Shown in pieces: positions 1 to 8,726 of a stretch of 30,941 bases of DNA; positions within the stretch are counted from its first letter, which is position 1, and every line of letters begins with the position of its first letter. The translations under genes were made by a program, and so were the position numbers. Below the pieces are notes generated by a model. It saw only the letters and a list, made by a program, of their open reading frames with translations, was not told where the DNA came from and did not search any database. The stretch is from UBA5972 sp964466385 (lineage in GTDB: Bacteria; Pseudomonadota; Alphaproteobacteria; Rhodobacterales; Rhodobacteraceae), in contig CAYXNM010000015.1 in the NCBI GenBank assembly GCA_964466385.1, positions 1 through 30,941 of the forward strand, read 5' to 3'.

Positions 1-48
1 CACTGGAAACAACCCAGGGAACCCGAACGCCAGCGACTGGTTTGTTTA

Positions 49-555
49 ATGAAAAAAACGCTAGAAACTTTGAAATCCAATCTAATCGCTGTGGGCGTCC
101 ATGCCGTAATTGTCTTTGTTGGAGGCCAAATTGCGATATCGACGATAGCACTTTTCATCGCGATTTTCTCTGAAAGACATAATCTTGAAGATTGGCTTAC
201 TTTTATCGGAATGGGTGTGGATACATATGCATCACTTTTTATAGGCTCAGTAATATTTGTGTATCTGCCGGCTTTCCTGTTTTTGGTCTTTGGGACTGCT
301 GTGCTCAGGCTTCCCAAGCCCTTTGACTGGAAAACAGGTCTGCGATTATGGGCGTTTTGGGCGCTGCAGGCTCCGTTCCTGCTCGCATTTGCCTTTGAAA
401 TTCGTAAAATGCCGGAGAGGCTATTTTCGTCACCGCCGATAGAGTGGATTTTCGGAATTCCTATTGTGACAATTTTTACCTACTTCTGCACCAGCACAGT
501 TTTGTGGGTGCTGACAAACCACCTGATAAAACGAACTGGAGCGAAGCATGGGTGA
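49..555 (+). CDS. Hypothetical membrane protein, about four transmembrane segments
   Basis: 168 residues; I do not recognise a family. Four hydrophobic stretches are visible at roughly residues 12-38, 58-84, 96-116 and 130-156, so it is probably an inner-membrane protein. The N-terminus is basic (MKKTLETLK). The ATG at 49 lacks a clear Shine-Dalgarno sequence, so the start is uncertain, and the window begins only 48 bases upstream. Base composition is more AT-rich than in the amine-catabolism genes to the right, which hints at a different origin or simply a different gene class. Its stop overlaps a 31-codon ORF that begins at 548. There is no evident functional link to the rest of the window. 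Confidence 0.6.
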   Translation: MKKTLETLKSNLIAVGVHAVIVFVGGQIAISTIALFIAIFSERHNLEDWLTFIGMGVDTYASLFIGSVIFVYLPAFLFLVFGTAVLRLPKPFDWKTGLRLWAFWALQAPFLLAFAFEIRKMPERLFSSPPIEWIFGIPIVTIFTYFCTSTVLWVLTNHLIKRTGAKHG

Positions 556-643
556 CTATGACATTCCCTCGACTATTACGTATAGCAATGATGGAATGGT
601 GTCCGAACCAACTTTCCGACCGCGGCCATTGAAGAGCGCATGA
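548..643 (+). CDS. Possible 31-aa small ORF overlapping the upstream membrane protein
   Basis: An ATG at 548 lies inside the last codons of the membrane-protein gene (ATGGGTGA overlap) and opens a 31-codon frame ending in TGA at 641-643. The overlap is the kind seen with translational coupling. The peptide begins MGDYDIPSTITY, has no hydrophobic segment and matches nothing I know. It could be a real small protein, the start of a truncated gene, or chance. Confidence 0.25.
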   Translation: MGDYDIPSTITYSNDGMVSEPTFRPRPLKSA

Positions 644-951
644 CGAGGGATTTTTGGCGGTGGTGAAGCGGAAAACCGGCATGAAAGGTCTCGTTTGAAC
701 CATTATCACTATCTGGTTTTCAACCTGTAGTTTTGAAAAGTATGGGAACAAAGGAAACCACGCAGAACAGACACGAAATACTACTTCAAAAGGACCATTG
801 TATGGTCAATACAGGAAAAAACCTCCGAAACCCGAACGCCACTGAAACGTTCTGAAAACAACGCCGAGGAGCTGGCGCAAACCAAAAGGAGATGCTGGCC
901 CATTTTGACCAATCACTGGTCGCAAACAGCGGTTACAATTATTCTGATTGC
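644..951. other. Stretch without a recognisable gene
   Basis: No convincing coding frame was found on either strand; the short frames present have no family resemblance or ribosome-binding sites. An imperfect dyad GACCAT-TGT-ATGGTC lies at 793-807. The string acccgaacgcc occurs here (about 830) and also near position 21 of the window, which may be chance. This could be decayed coding DNA. Confidence 0.4.
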
Positions 952-981
952 GGCGCGTTCGGAGGTTGATCCGAACGCGCC
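952..981. terminator. Perfect 12-bp stem hairpin, candidate terminator downstream of the DUF1330 gene
   Basis: GGCGCGTTCGGA (952-963) and TCCGAACGCGCC (970-981) form a perfect 12-bp GC-rich stem with a 6-nt loop. It lies about 20 bases past the stop of the minus-strand DUF1330 gene. On that strand no U-run follows the stem, so it is not a textbook intrinsic terminator. On the plus strand only TTT follows. It may act as an mRNA 3'-end stabiliser or a bidirectional terminator. Confidence 0.5.
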
Positions 982-1000
982 TTTGACATCCGGACATTTA

Positions 1001-1303
1001 TTACTGCGGTAACGCCATCCCTTCATAGGCCACCATGTGTTGAATCGAACCTGCGTCTCGCAAAGGTTCCAGTGCTTTGTACTCGTCCGAATTGTGCCAG
1101 GTGTCGAGCTGTTCCATGGATTCGAACTCAGCGACAACCACCAGGTGATGGCCGTCGCTGTCGCCATTCAGCATTTTGGGCTGGTTGCCCATCGCCACCG
1201 GTCTTGCACCGTATTTGGCGGCCACGGCGCGGGTTTCTGCAAGATAGTTTTGGAATTTTTCCTGGTCGGTCACTGTCACATGCGAAATCATATAGGCAGG
1301 CAT
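1001..1303 (-). CDS. DUF1330 domain protein
   Basis: 100 residues, the usual length of DUF1330 proteins, which adopt a dimeric alpha/beta-barrel (ferredoxin-like) fold and have no firmly established function. Recognisable features are the N-terminal strand PAYMISHVTVTDQEKFQNY, the central KYGARPVAMG segment, and the VVVAEFESMEQLDTWHNSDEY block, followed by EPLRDAG. The start is supported by an AGGAAAG ribosome-binding site about 6 bases upstream of the ATG. It is divergent from an HxlR regulator, with about 117 bp between the two starts; such pairs are commonly regulator and target, so this may be the regulator's target gene. That regulatory link is inference. Confidence 0.85.
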   Translation of the reverse strand: MPAYMISHVTVTDQEKFQNYLAETRAVAAKYGARPVAMGNQPKMLNGDSDGHHLVVVAEFESMEQLDTWHNSDEYKALEPLRDAGSIQHMVAYEGMALPQ

Positions 1304-1420
1304 TGGTCTTTCCTTTCTTGTGGGTTTCGGGTCTTGCGGGCAATTGGGTTATTCCGTATAAGACAACTTGAGGTACTAAAGTGTCAGCTTTAAGAAATAA
1401 AGTAACATTTCTGTGATCAA
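1304..1420. promoter_or_regulatory. Divergent promoter region with dyads, candidate HxlR operator
   Basis: The 117-bp space between the divergent DUF1330 and HxlR genes holds two overlapping dyads: AAAG-TGTCAG-CTTT (1378-1391) and CTTTA-AGAAA-TAAAG (1388-1402). HxlR/MarR-type winged-helix dimers bind dyads of this general kind in divergent promoters, so autoregulation plus control of the DUF1330 gene is plausible. No promoter boxes are clear enough to call. Confidence 0.4.
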
Positions 1421-2055
1421 ATGAAACAAAAAACCCGAAGCTACAATCTGCTCTGCCCGATCTCACGCGCGCTGGATCACGTCGGTGACCGCTGGACACT
1501 CTTGATCCTGCGCGACCTCCATGCGGGTCCGGCGCGGTTCAAAGACCTTCAGACAGGACTTACAGGGATCGCGTCGAACCTTTTGTCCGATCGACTGCAC
1601 GCACTTGAAGCCAGCGGACTCATCCGAAAAACCGAAGGGGAATATGGTGTCTCGCTCTATTCACTGACCGAACTAGGCGAACGAACCAGAGAGCTTATAT
1701 TCGAACTGGCGCGGTTCGGCAGCCAGATGCCGCGGCCACAAAAGATTACAAAGCCCGGAAATCTCAGAACAATTGCGGTGTCGCTGGGAACAGCCAGTAA
1801 ACGGGCGGTTCGCCCTGATCATGATTTCACTGCGACGCTCGTGATCGACGGCGAGGAATTTCGGATGACGGCGAAAGACGGCGACGCGGAGATCCGTGCA
1901 GGGGCGGCAGCCAGTCCGGATGTTGTCATGACCACATCCTACGAACCGATGATGGCGCTTGCCGACGGAGAAATCGAGCAGAGCGACTTTGTGTCAAACC
2001 ACGTGGATCTGGAGGTTCACACCCCCGGCAAGCAAGCCGAGTTCATCGACCTGCT
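1421..2055 (+). CDS. HxlR-family regulator with C-terminal SCP2-like domain (3' end lost in gap)
   Basis: 211 residues are visible before the assembly gap. Residues about 9-100 are an HxlR-type winged helix; the hallmarks CPISRALDHVGDRWTLLILRD (shown in part: the invariant GDRWTLLILRDL block at about residues 24-35), a RFKDLQ segment and LSDRLHALEASGLI are all present. Residues about 130-211 resemble an SCP2 sterol-transfer domain (strand VIDGEEFRMTAKDG, then AGAAASPDVVMTTSY), a known fusion in this regulator family. The alignment suggests only a few residues are missing. No strong ribosome-binding site precedes the ATG. It is divergent from the DUF1330 gene and converges on the MttB-like gene across the gap. 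The ligand is unknown. Confidence 0.85.
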
Positions 2056-2155
2056 NNNNNNNNNNNNNNNNNNNNNNNNNNNNNNNNNNNNNNNNNNNNN
2101 NNNNNNNNNNNNNNNNNNNNNNNNNNNNNNNNNNNNNNNNNNNNNNNNNNNNNNN
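2056..2155. other. Assembly gap (exactly 100 N)
   Basis: Exactly 100 N, a common placeholder for a gap of unknown length. Both flanking genes run into it in convergent orientation. The MttB-like gene on the right is missing roughly 100 codons compared with its two full-length paralogues in this window, so the true gap is probably 300 bp or more. Confidence 0.98.
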
Positions 2156-3360
2156 ACCCCTTCCCACATTTTTCTAAGAAGGCCGACCATGTCTTCGCAA
2201 AACAACAGCGCGTGTTCCGAATACGTCAGGCCCTGATCCAACGAGCCAAGATAGTCGCACGTGGCAGGGCGGCTATAGAACATTTGCATCATCGTGGCTG
2301 ACAATTCCCACACAGCATCGCGGTTGAACCTTTGCGCCACCGAACAGCCCCCCATGCCCGTCAGCGGCGGAATGCCAAGCTTGTGGCGGATCTGGCAAAT
2401 CGCGGCATCCGCAAGGGAGGTTTGCGAAAAGCTGCCGATTGCGCCGGTTGCCGGTTCCATAAAGGCGACATCCGAACACCCGATGCAAAAACTGCCCTTT
2501 GCCGCAAGCTGCCCCAGGACCATTGCCGCCAGATCGGTCATAAGTGCGTGGGTCATGCACCCGGCCATGGTGATCGGTGACGAGGCCCCGCCGATTGGCA
2601 GCGTTCCGACCCCAACGGGGATGCCGGCTCGTGCTGCCGTGATGATCTGTTCGATATGAATATGGGCGAAATTTACCGGAAGGGGCGTCACAAGATGCAG
2701 GAAATAGGGTTTTTCGCGCAAATTGGCCCAGCTGCCACGCAGTTCGGTTGCAATCTCGATCACCGCATCCAGCGACACCGGATATTCGCACAGGTATTCC
2801 AGCGGCTTCGTGGTATTTTCCATCATGCAGACGAATTCATCAATTTCGCCAAACAGATTGGATTGCGCAATATTCTTGGCCGCGATGCACACCGCGTCAA
2901 TGTTTTCCAGCCCGTCAGCCAGTCGCGTGATCCTTGCCAGATCTTCGCGATCAGACGCCCGCGGTTCGCCGGTCGGTTCGTCATAAACGCCGATGCAGGT
3001 CATTCCCGGCATGAACAGCGTGTGCTCGCAATCCAAATGCACGGGATTGTCCCCGTTCCGGTCCCATAGCACCAAATGCCTGGCGACGGTTTTCAGCGCC
3101 TCTCTGGTCACCCCTTCCGGGATCAGGACGACTCCATCACCCTGAACCGTGCACCCTGCCCTGCGCAGCAGATCGTCCGCCTCTGAGCCGGGTTCAAAGA
3201 CGACACCCGACGTGGCAATCAATGAAATTGCCGTGTTGATTATCTTGTCACCCGCAGCATCGCTCAGCGGCAAATAGGGGCGTGTCGGGCCGGCATGACG
3301 CCGGGATGGGCGCGTTGTTTCAGCCTCGGCGGACTGGGCGCGGCGGCGGGAACGGCGCAT
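2156..3360 (-). CDS. MttB-family (trimethylamine methyltransferase-like) protein, 3' end lost in gap
   Basis: 401 residues are visible; full-length paralogues here have 505 and 523. MttB-family proteins are TIM-barrel methyltransferases that move a methyl group from a methylated amine to the cobalt of a partner corrinoid protein. Recognisable segments are the N-terminal helix region (about residues 32-50, AAGDKIINTAISLIATSGVVF), MPGMTCIGVYD, the barrel strand TPLPVNFAHIH, GTLPIGGASSPITMAG, and GSFSQTSLADAAICQIRHKL. There is no in-frame amber codon, so it belongs to the non-pyrrolysine group, whose best-known member is the glycine betaine methyltransferase MtgB. The start is chosen at MRRSRRR, which has GGAAAGGA just upstream; a longer frame upstream lacks family similarity. 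It is divergent from a TMADH-like gene, with a palindrome between them. The substrate is unknown. Confidence 0.85.
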
Positions 3361-3434
3361 CGCTGATCCTTTCCATGAGGCTGGTTCGATTGCAGATGAC
3401 CCTAATTCAGATCCGCTCCATCGGCAATTATTAT

Positions 3435-3446
3435 TTGAGCGCTCAA
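3435..3446. promoter_or_regulatory. Perfect 12-bp palindrome, candidate TetR/BetI-like operator
   Basis: TTGAGCGCTCAA is a perfect palindrome in the 135-bp divergent promoter region of the MttB-like and TMADH-like genes. Its TGA-N4-TCA core matches that at 11182-11193 and resembles the TTGAACGT-type half sites I recall for BetI operators. The TetR gene at 5582 is the obvious candidate regulator (inference). Confidence 0.5.
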
Positions 3447-3495
3447 TTAAATTGTGCCATAAGCGACCAAACATATTGCCAGCAAAGAGACGGCC

Positions 3496-5523
3496 ATGCG
3501 CGACCCGAGACATGATATTCTGTTTGAACCGATCAGGATCGGGCCGGTTACGGCAAAGAACCGGTTTTATCAGGTCCCGCATTGCACTGGCATGGGGTGG
3601 CGGCGGCCTCGGGCGTTGGCCGCGATGCGTGGGATCAAGGCCGAAGGCGGTTGGGGCGTGGTGAATACCGAATATTGCTCGGTCCATCCGGTGTCCGACA
3701 ACGAGGCCTTTCAGAGCGCAACACTTTGGGACAAGGATGACATCCGCGCCCATCGCCTGATGACCGACGCGGTTCATGAACATAACGCGCTGGCCGGGGT
3801 CGAGCTGTGGCTTGGCGGTGGCATGACGATGAATTTGTCCACCCGCATTCCCCCTTTTGGTCTGCGAAATGCCCCGCAAACCGACAGCAGTGTTCATAAC
3901 GCCGGGCAAACACGCAAGATTGACAAACAGGATATCCGTGACCTTCGGCGGTGGCATAAAGATGCCGCCAGACGTGCGGTCGAGGCCGGGTTTGACATTG
4001 TCTATGTCTACGCCACCCACGGCTATTTGTTGTCAGAGTTTCTGGATGCGAGCGTGAATGACCGCACGGATGAATATGGCGGCTCGCTTGAAAACCGCAC
4101 CCGGATCATACGCGAACTGATCGAAGAAACCCGCGAGGCGGTTGGCGACAAGATCGCGGTCGCCACGCGGTTCAGCGTCGATCTGAACGATCCTGAAACC
4201 TATGACGCATTTTCGATGATGGCCGACATGCCGGATCTTTGGGATCTTACGGTTCCCGATTACGGCGTGGAAATGGGGGCGAGCCGCTTCGTCAAGGAAG
4301 CCTCGTTCGTTGACAGTATTTCCCACGCCAAGTCCCTGACAACAAAGCCGGTTGTCGCGGTGGGCCGCTTCACATCGCCCGACACAATGGCCGAGGTCAT
4401 TCGGAACGGCCATCAGGACATGATCGGGGCCGCCAGACCGTCAATTGCGGATCCCTTCCTGCCCGCCAAAATCCAGGGCGGGCGTGCCGAGGATATTCGC
4501 GAATGTATCGGGTGCAATATTTGTTATGCACACGACTCGCTTGGGGTGCCGTTGCGATGCACGCAGAACCCGACCATGGGCGAAGAATGGCGGCTTGGCT
4601 GGCATCCCGAACGCACGGGACGCGGGACTGCACCGGCAAAGGTTCTGGTGGTCGGGGCTGGTCCCGCCGGGTTAGAGGCAGCCCGGGTTCTGGGCGAACG
4701 CGGCCACAAGGTCATGCTGGCCGAGGCAGAGCGCATGTTAGGCGGGCGGGTCAGCCGCGAATCCCGCCTGCCCGGACTGGCGGAATGGGCGCGGGTGCGC
4801 GATTGGCGGGTAAGTCAGATCGCCAAGCTTGATAACGTCGAGGTTTATCCTGAAAGCCTGATGACATCGCCGGATGTTCAGGGGCTGGGCGTGGATCATG
4901 TGTTGATCGCGACAGGCTCAAAATGGGCCGCAGACACAATCGGGCGGCATTCAGGTTCCGGCCTTGAAAGCACCGCGCCGGAAATGGTGAAAAGTGCTGA
5001 GACTATCCTTTCCGGGCAGCCGCTGGAGGCGGGTCACATCGTGATCTATGACGATGACCACTATTATATGGGGTCCGTCATAGCGCTGGAACTGCGTAAA
5101 AAGGGCCATGCGGTCACGCTGGTAACCCCGGCCGGAAAGCCTTGTGAATTTGGCGTCTTTACCACCGAGATTTACCAATCAAACGCCGCGCTTGTTGCGG
5201 CGGGCGTTCAGATCATCACCAATCGGCTGGTGGTCCGCGCAGAGGCCGGCCATGCAATCACCGAATGTGCATTTTCCGGGCAGCGCGAGACGCTTGACTG
5301 TGATTTGATCATTCCCCTCGCGCGCCGCATTCCGGTCCTTGATCTGTTTGACGAGCTGACCGGGGGCACGCGCCACGACATCCGCTCGGTCACGCGGATC
5401 GGGGATGCCGAAGCGCCGGGCACCATTGCTGCGGCAGTCTATTCCGGTCATCGGTATGGGATGGCTCTGGAGACAGATTTTGACATGACGACCGCCTATT
5501 CCAAGCGCGAACATTCTGTCTGA
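3496..5523 (+). CDS. Trimethylamine/dimethylamine dehydrogenase-like flavoprotein (Tyr60 type)
   Basis: 675 residues. Family members oxidatively N-demethylate amines using covalent FMN and a 4Fe-4S cluster, passing electrons to an electron-transfer flavoprotein. Residues 1-330 are an old-yellow-enzyme TIM barrel. Cys30 in YQVPHC corresponds to the TMADH Cys30 that carries the 6-S-cysteinyl-FMN. Tyr60 (NTEY) matches the substrate-binding Tyr60 of TMADH, and the Y-x-x-H of YVYATHGYL matches Tyr169/His172. The cluster ligands are C337, C340, C343 and C355 (CIGCNIC). A Rossmann region with VVGAGPAGLEAARVL starts near residue 385. The length is somewhat shorter than TMADH (about 730). The ATG at 3496 follows an AGAGA-type site. 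It is followed after 58 bp by a TetR gene. The substrate cannot be assigned: the Y60 type suggests a compact trialkylammonium group, but this is inference. Confidence 0.85.
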   Translation: MRDPRHDILFEPIRIGPVTAKNRFYQVPHCTGMGWRRPRALAAMRGIKAEGGWGVVNTEYCSVHPVSDNEAFQSATLWDKDDIRAHRLMTDAVHEHNALAGVELWLGGGMTMNLSTRIPPFGLRNAPQTDSSVHNAGQTRKIDKQDIRDLRRWHKDAARRAVEAGFDIVYVYATHGYLLSEFLDASVNDRTDEYGGSLENRTRIIRELIEETREAVGDKIAVATRFSVDLNDPETYDAFSMMADMPDLWDLTVPDYGVEMGASRFVKEASFVDSISHAKSLTTKPVVAVGRFTSPDTMAEVIRNGHQDMIGAARPSIADPFLPAKIQGGRAEDIRECIGCNICYAHDSLGVPLRCTQNPTMGEEWRLGWHPERTGRGTAPAKVLVVGAGPAGLEAARVLGERGHKVMLAEAERMLGGRVSRESRLPGLAEWARVRDWRVSQIAKLDNVEVYPESLMTSPDVQGLGVDHVLIATGSKWAADTIGRHSGSGLESTAPEMVKSAETILSGQPLEAGHIVIYDDDHYYMGSVIALELRKKGHAVTLVTPAGKPCEFGVFTTEIYQSNAALVAAGVQIITNRLVVRAEAGHAITECAFSGQRETLDCDLIIPLARRIPVLDLFDELTGGTRHDIRSVTRIGDAEAPGTIAAAVYSGHRYGMALETDFDMTTAYSKREHSV

Positions 5524-5581
5524 GGTTGGGACCTGCCCTCCACGACAAGGACGCGCAAAAACCTCAACAAAGGGGGCGACA

Positions 5582-6229
5582 ATGCCGCAAACCACCCGCC
5601 CAAGGAAAGAACGCAAGGAAAACGCCGACAAACGGCGCAGTCAGATATTGGATGCAACCTGTCGATCTATTGTCAAGAACGGGCTGTTCCGCACAACACT
5701 TGCGGCTGTTGCCAAGGAAACCGGGATGTCCGAAGGCACCGCGGTCTTCTATTTCAAGACCAAGAACGGATTGCTGTCGGCGGCTCTGCGGCGACATTAT
5801 CAAACCTATGAGGCCCACTGGATGCAGGCACTGTCCGCATCCGGCGACAACCCGGTTGATCAGTTGGTAACAGTCTTACGAGCAGGTTTTGACCCGGCTA
5901 TCTGCAATGCTGAAACCCTTGCCATCTGGTTTGCCTTTTGGGGGGAACAGAAATTTACGCCACAATACGCCGAGACGATCCGCGAATTTGATCAGAGACG
6001 AAGCGAGGCACTGCGGGGGTTTTGTGCGCGCCTTCTTCCCGGCGACCCCAAGGGTGTCGGGGATCTGGCCGAGTGGATTGATACGCTTACCGACGGTTAT
6101 TGGCAGCACCTGCATCTTTATGGCGACGAATTTTCCGCCAAAGACGCGCTTGACGGAACCCTGAATTTCCTGTGCGCACAATTGCCCGATCATGCTGCCC
6201 GGATCAAAGCCTGCGAAGCGGAAGGCTAG
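5582..6229 (+). CDS. TetR-family regulator, BetI-like
   Basis: 215 residues. The N-terminal helix-turn-helix lies at about residues 18-64 (RRSQILDATCRSIVKNG, then TTLAAVAKETGMSEGTAVFY). The C-terminal ligand domain contains the LAIWFAFWGEQKFTPQY block, typical of the BetI-like subgroup that senses choline-like compounds. A strong AAGGGGG ribosome-binding site precedes the ATG. It lies 58 bp downstream of the TMADH-like gene on the same strand and converges on a second TetR gene. By context it probably represses the MttB-like/TMADH-like divergon, perhaps through the palindrome at 3435-3446. Ligand unknown. Confidence 0.85.
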   Translation: MPQTTRPRKERKENADKRRSQILDATCRSIVKNGLFRTTLAAVAKETGMSEGTAVFYFKTKNGLLSAALRRHYQTYEAHWMQALSASGDNPVDQLVTVLRAGFDPAICNAETLAIWFAFWGEQKFTPQYAETIREFDQRRSEALRGFCARLLPGDPKGVGDLAEWIDTLTDGYWQHLHLYGDEFSAKDALDGTLNFLCAQLPDHAARIKACEAEG

Positions 6230-6263
6230 ACTGCCTGTCCGCGACACCGAAGTTTGCGCGGGC

Positions 6264-6923
6264 TCAGTTGCCTTCGGTCAAGGCGGCGAGCGGAAAGTGG
6301 CTTGGAAAAATGCAGCTAAGGGCGTGCATGCAATCATCAAGGCATTCCTCGCGACTGGTGCTTGAAGGGTAAAGCATCAGATGCAGCCAGAAACCGTCTG
6401 ACAGGGATTCTATCATCTTTGCCGCCCTTTCGGCATCAACGCCCGACCCCTCGCCTTCGTTGACGATTTCCGAACATATCCGGCGAATTTCCGCGATTCG
6501 ACGATTGTCATATTGATTGTGTATTTTCAGATAGTTGGGGCGATATTTTGCTTGCCCCCAGAATGCAAACCAGACCGCAAGGCGTCGGTGCGTGCAGACC
6601 TTTTTGTCAAAATCTGCCTGAATGATCGCCGCAAGCTGATCGGCAGGTTTCGGGCCTGCCTCTTTCAGTTTTTTGGCCCACAGATCATAATGTTCCTTGG
6701 CCAGAAACCCCAGAGTTGCGTCATAAAGCGCCTCTTTGCTTTCAAAATGATAATTGACCACGCCGTGGGAAAGCTCCGCCTTTTCCGTCACATGCCGCAG
6801 CGTGGTATCCGAAAACCCACGTCTGGAGATGGAATCGATCGCCGCCATGATCAACTGTTTCCGGCGAACATCCCGGGGTGCCGTGCGCTTTTTGGGCTTT
6901 TCAACGGTTTCGGCCCTGCTCAT
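6264..6923 (-). CDS. TetR-family regulator, BetI-like, last gene of the ABC importer operon
   Basis: 219 residues. The helix-turn-helix is at about residues 20-66 (RRKQLIMAAIDSISRRGFSD, then TTLRHVTEKAELSHGVVNYH). The ligand domain carries LAVWFAFWGQAKYRPNY, almost the same block as in the TetR at 5582, placing both in the BetI-like subgroup. Its start codon overlaps the stop of the upstream permease gene (ATGA at 6920-6923), so it is translationally coupled to the importer. It likely regulates the importer or the adjacent flavoprotein operon in response to the imported amine (inference). Confidence 0.87.
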   Translation of the reverse strand: MSRAETVEKPKKRTAPRDVRRKQLIMAAIDSISRRGFSDTTLRHVTEKAELSHGVVNYHFESKEALYDATLGFLAKEHYDLWAKKLKEAGPKPADQLAAIIQADFDKKVCTHRRLAVWFAFWGQAKYRPNYLKIHNQYDNRRIAEIRRICSEIVNEGEGSGVDAERAAKMIESLSDGFWLHLMLYPSSTSREECLDDCMHALSCIFPSHFPLAALTEGN

Positions 6924-7762
6924 GTGTCTTCTCGCGCGGCCAGTTGCTGGTCCAGAAGGTCGCGTTTATGCTGACGGAACATCAGCAGTGCAGCAATGGC
7001 AACGGCCGTCGCCACAAACAAAATGATGATTGTCGCCAACGCATTGATATCCGGGCGAAGCCCCAGTCGAATGCGCGAAAAAATCAGGATCGGCAGGGTA
7101 TTGGCGCCCGGTCCCGTCACGAAACTGGCGATGACCAGATCATCAAGCGACAAGGTGAAGGCCAGCAGCCAGCCCGAGACCAACGCAGGCGTAAGCCGGG
7201 GAATGGTGATGGCAGTCAAAACCTTGAACGGTTTTGCGCCAAGATCTGCAGCCGCTTCTTCCAGATCCTGCCCCATTCCCGTCAATCGCGCCTGCACGGT
7301 GACGGCCACATATGCCATCGAAAACGTGATATGGGCGATTGTGATGGTTACGAACCCGCGCTCCGCAGGCCAGCCAATCAGTTGTTTCATCGAGATAAAG
7401 AAAACCAGCAGCGAAAGACCGGTGATGACTTCGGGCATGACCAGAGGCGCCACGAGCATTCCACCAAACAGTGTGCGCCCGCGAAACCGGCCAAAGCGCA
7501 CCATGGAAAGCGCCGCGAATGTCCCAAGAATGGTTGCGCAAGTGGCGTTGATGATTGCGATCTTCAGGCTAAGGCTGACCGCACTCCAAACCTCCTCGGA
7601 CTTGAACAGAACTTCGTACCAACGAAAGGACCAGCCGCCCCAAACCGGCACCAGCTTGGAATAGTTGAACGAATAAATCACCAAAAGGATCATCGGGATG
7701 TAAAAGAATGCCAGCCCAAAGGTGATCATAATTGTCAAGAAACGTGAGCGTTTTCCGTACAT
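6920..7762 (-). CDS. ABC transporter permease, polyamine type (PotC/PotI-like)
   Basis: 280 residues with about six hydrophobic segments, the usual PotC/PotI size. The conserved cytoplasmic EAA loop that contacts the ATPase is present at about residues 168-190 (LEEAAADLGAKPFKVLTAI). The N-terminus YIPMILLVIYSFN and the SLDDLVIASFVTGPG segment are typical of this permease family. It begins one base after the stop of the preceding permease and ends in an ATGA overlap with the TetR gene. It works with the permease at 7764 to form the membrane channel. The family transports putrescine, spermidine and other cationic solutes; the specificity here is undetermined. Confidence 0.92.
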   Translation of the reverse strand: MYGKRSRFLTIMITFGLAFFYIPMILLVIYSFNYSKLVPVWGGWSFRWYEVLFKSEEVWSAVSLSLKIAIINATCATILGTFAALSMVRFGRFRGRTLFGGMLVAPLVMPEVITGLSLLVFFISMKQLIGWPAERGFVTITIAHITFSMAYVAVTVQARLTGMGQDLEEAAADLGAKPFKVLTAITIPRLTPALVSGWLLAFTLSLDDLVIASFVTGPGANTLPILIFSRIRLGLRPDINALATIIILFVATAVAIAALLMFRQHKRDLLDQQLAAREDT

Positions 7763-7763
7763 G

Positions 7764-8726
7764 TTATTGCGCCTCCGCTGCCTTGCCCTGATATCGCTGG
7801 AAGACGATTATCGGCAGAACCAGCAGGAACAGCAAAACGATGGCGACAGCAGCCGCAACCGGCCAGTCGGTATTGCGGGAAAACTCGTTATACAAGACGC
7901 GGCCGATCATCTGAACATTCCCGCCGCCCAGCAGATCGGGAATGACGTATTCCCCCGTCGCCGGAATAAAGACAAGCAATCCACCGGCGATGATGCCGGG
8001 AACGGTCAGGGGAAGCGTGACTCTGAAGAAGGTATTGGTAGGTCTTGACCCCAAGTCCGCGGCAGCTTCGTTCAAACTGGTGTCAAGTTTTTCCATATTG
8101 GCGTATAGCGGCAGGATCATGAACGGCATGTACGTATAGACAATGCCGACATAAACCGCGAATTCTGTATAAAGCATACGAATGGGTTCATCGATGATGC
8201 CACTGGCGATCAGCAGATTGTTGATGGTGCCCTGATCCGCCAGCAGACCCATCCAGGCATAGACCCGCAACAGGAACGATGTCCAAAACGGCAGGATGAC
8301 CGAGAAAAGCAAAAGCGGCTTGGCGACCGGCCCGGAACGCACAATTCCATAAGCGATGGGGTAACCCAACAACAGGCAGAAAAACGTCGACACGACCGAG
8401 ATCTTGACTGAATTCAGGTAGGTATTGGAATACAGACTGTCGGTCATGATGTAGACGAAATTGTCAAAGACAATCCGGATTGTAACAATGCCGCTGTCGG
8501 TCCATTCGATCATTTTGGTGAATGGCGGGCTGGCGATTTTCAGTTCTGCCAGGCTGATCTTGGCCACGATAAAAAACGGCATGAGAAAGAACAACAGCAA
8601 CCACAGGAACGGGAGGGCAACGACGATAAACTGCCAGTTTGCCTGAGCGTATCTGCCAATTCGTTGAACCAGATTGTGGCTGGGCAGAGACGTGCCCGTC
8701 GTCGAATTTTCCGATAATTGGCTCAT
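7764..8726 (-). CDS. ABC transporter permease, polyamine type (PotB/PotH-like)
   Basis: 320 residues, about six membrane segments, with a longer N-terminal cytoplasmic stretch as in PotH. Recognisable parts are the first membrane segment (FIVVALPFLWLLLFFLMPFF), a segment rich in WTSFLLRVYAWMGLLADQG, the EAA loop LNEAAADLGSRPTNTFFRV, and the C-terminal ATGEYVIPDLLGGG block. The start overlaps the ATPase stop (ATGA at 8723-8726), and the next permease starts one base after its stop, indicating tight translational coupling. Forms the heterodimeric channel with the permease at 6920. Confidence 0.92.
   Translation of the reverse strand: MSQLSENSTTGTSLPSHNLVQRIGRYAQANWQFIVVALPFLWLLLFFLMPFFIVAKISLAELKIASPPFTKMIEWTDSGIVTIRIVFDNFVYIMTDSLYSNTYLNSVKISVVSTFFCLLLGYPIAYGIVRSGPVAKPLLLFSVILPFWTSFLLRVYAWMGLLADQGTINNLLIASGIIDEPIRMLYTEFAVYVGIVYTYMPFMILPLYANMEKLDTSLNEAAADLGSRPTNTFFRVTLPLTVPGIIAGGLLVFIPATGEYVIPDLLGGGNVQMIGRVLYNEFSRNTDWPVAAAVAIVLLFLLVLPIIVFQRYQGKAAEAQ

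Noticed and set aside
1..840. String acccgaacgcc near position 21 and near 830 as a repeat pair
   Set aside because: Only about 11-12 bases match and the flanks differ; chance cannot be excluded.
2017..4020. A 667-aa minus-strand frame spanning the gap and antisense to the TMADH-like gene
   Set aside because: Only the part from 3360 to 2156 is MttB-like. The upstream part is the shadow of the plus-strand flavoprotein, and the gap is read as unknown residues.
6878..7747. Long plus-strand frames opposite the permease genes
   Set aside because: No family similarity or ribosome-binding sites; low-complexity composition rich in Gln, Arg and Lys. The minus-strand permeases fully explain the region.
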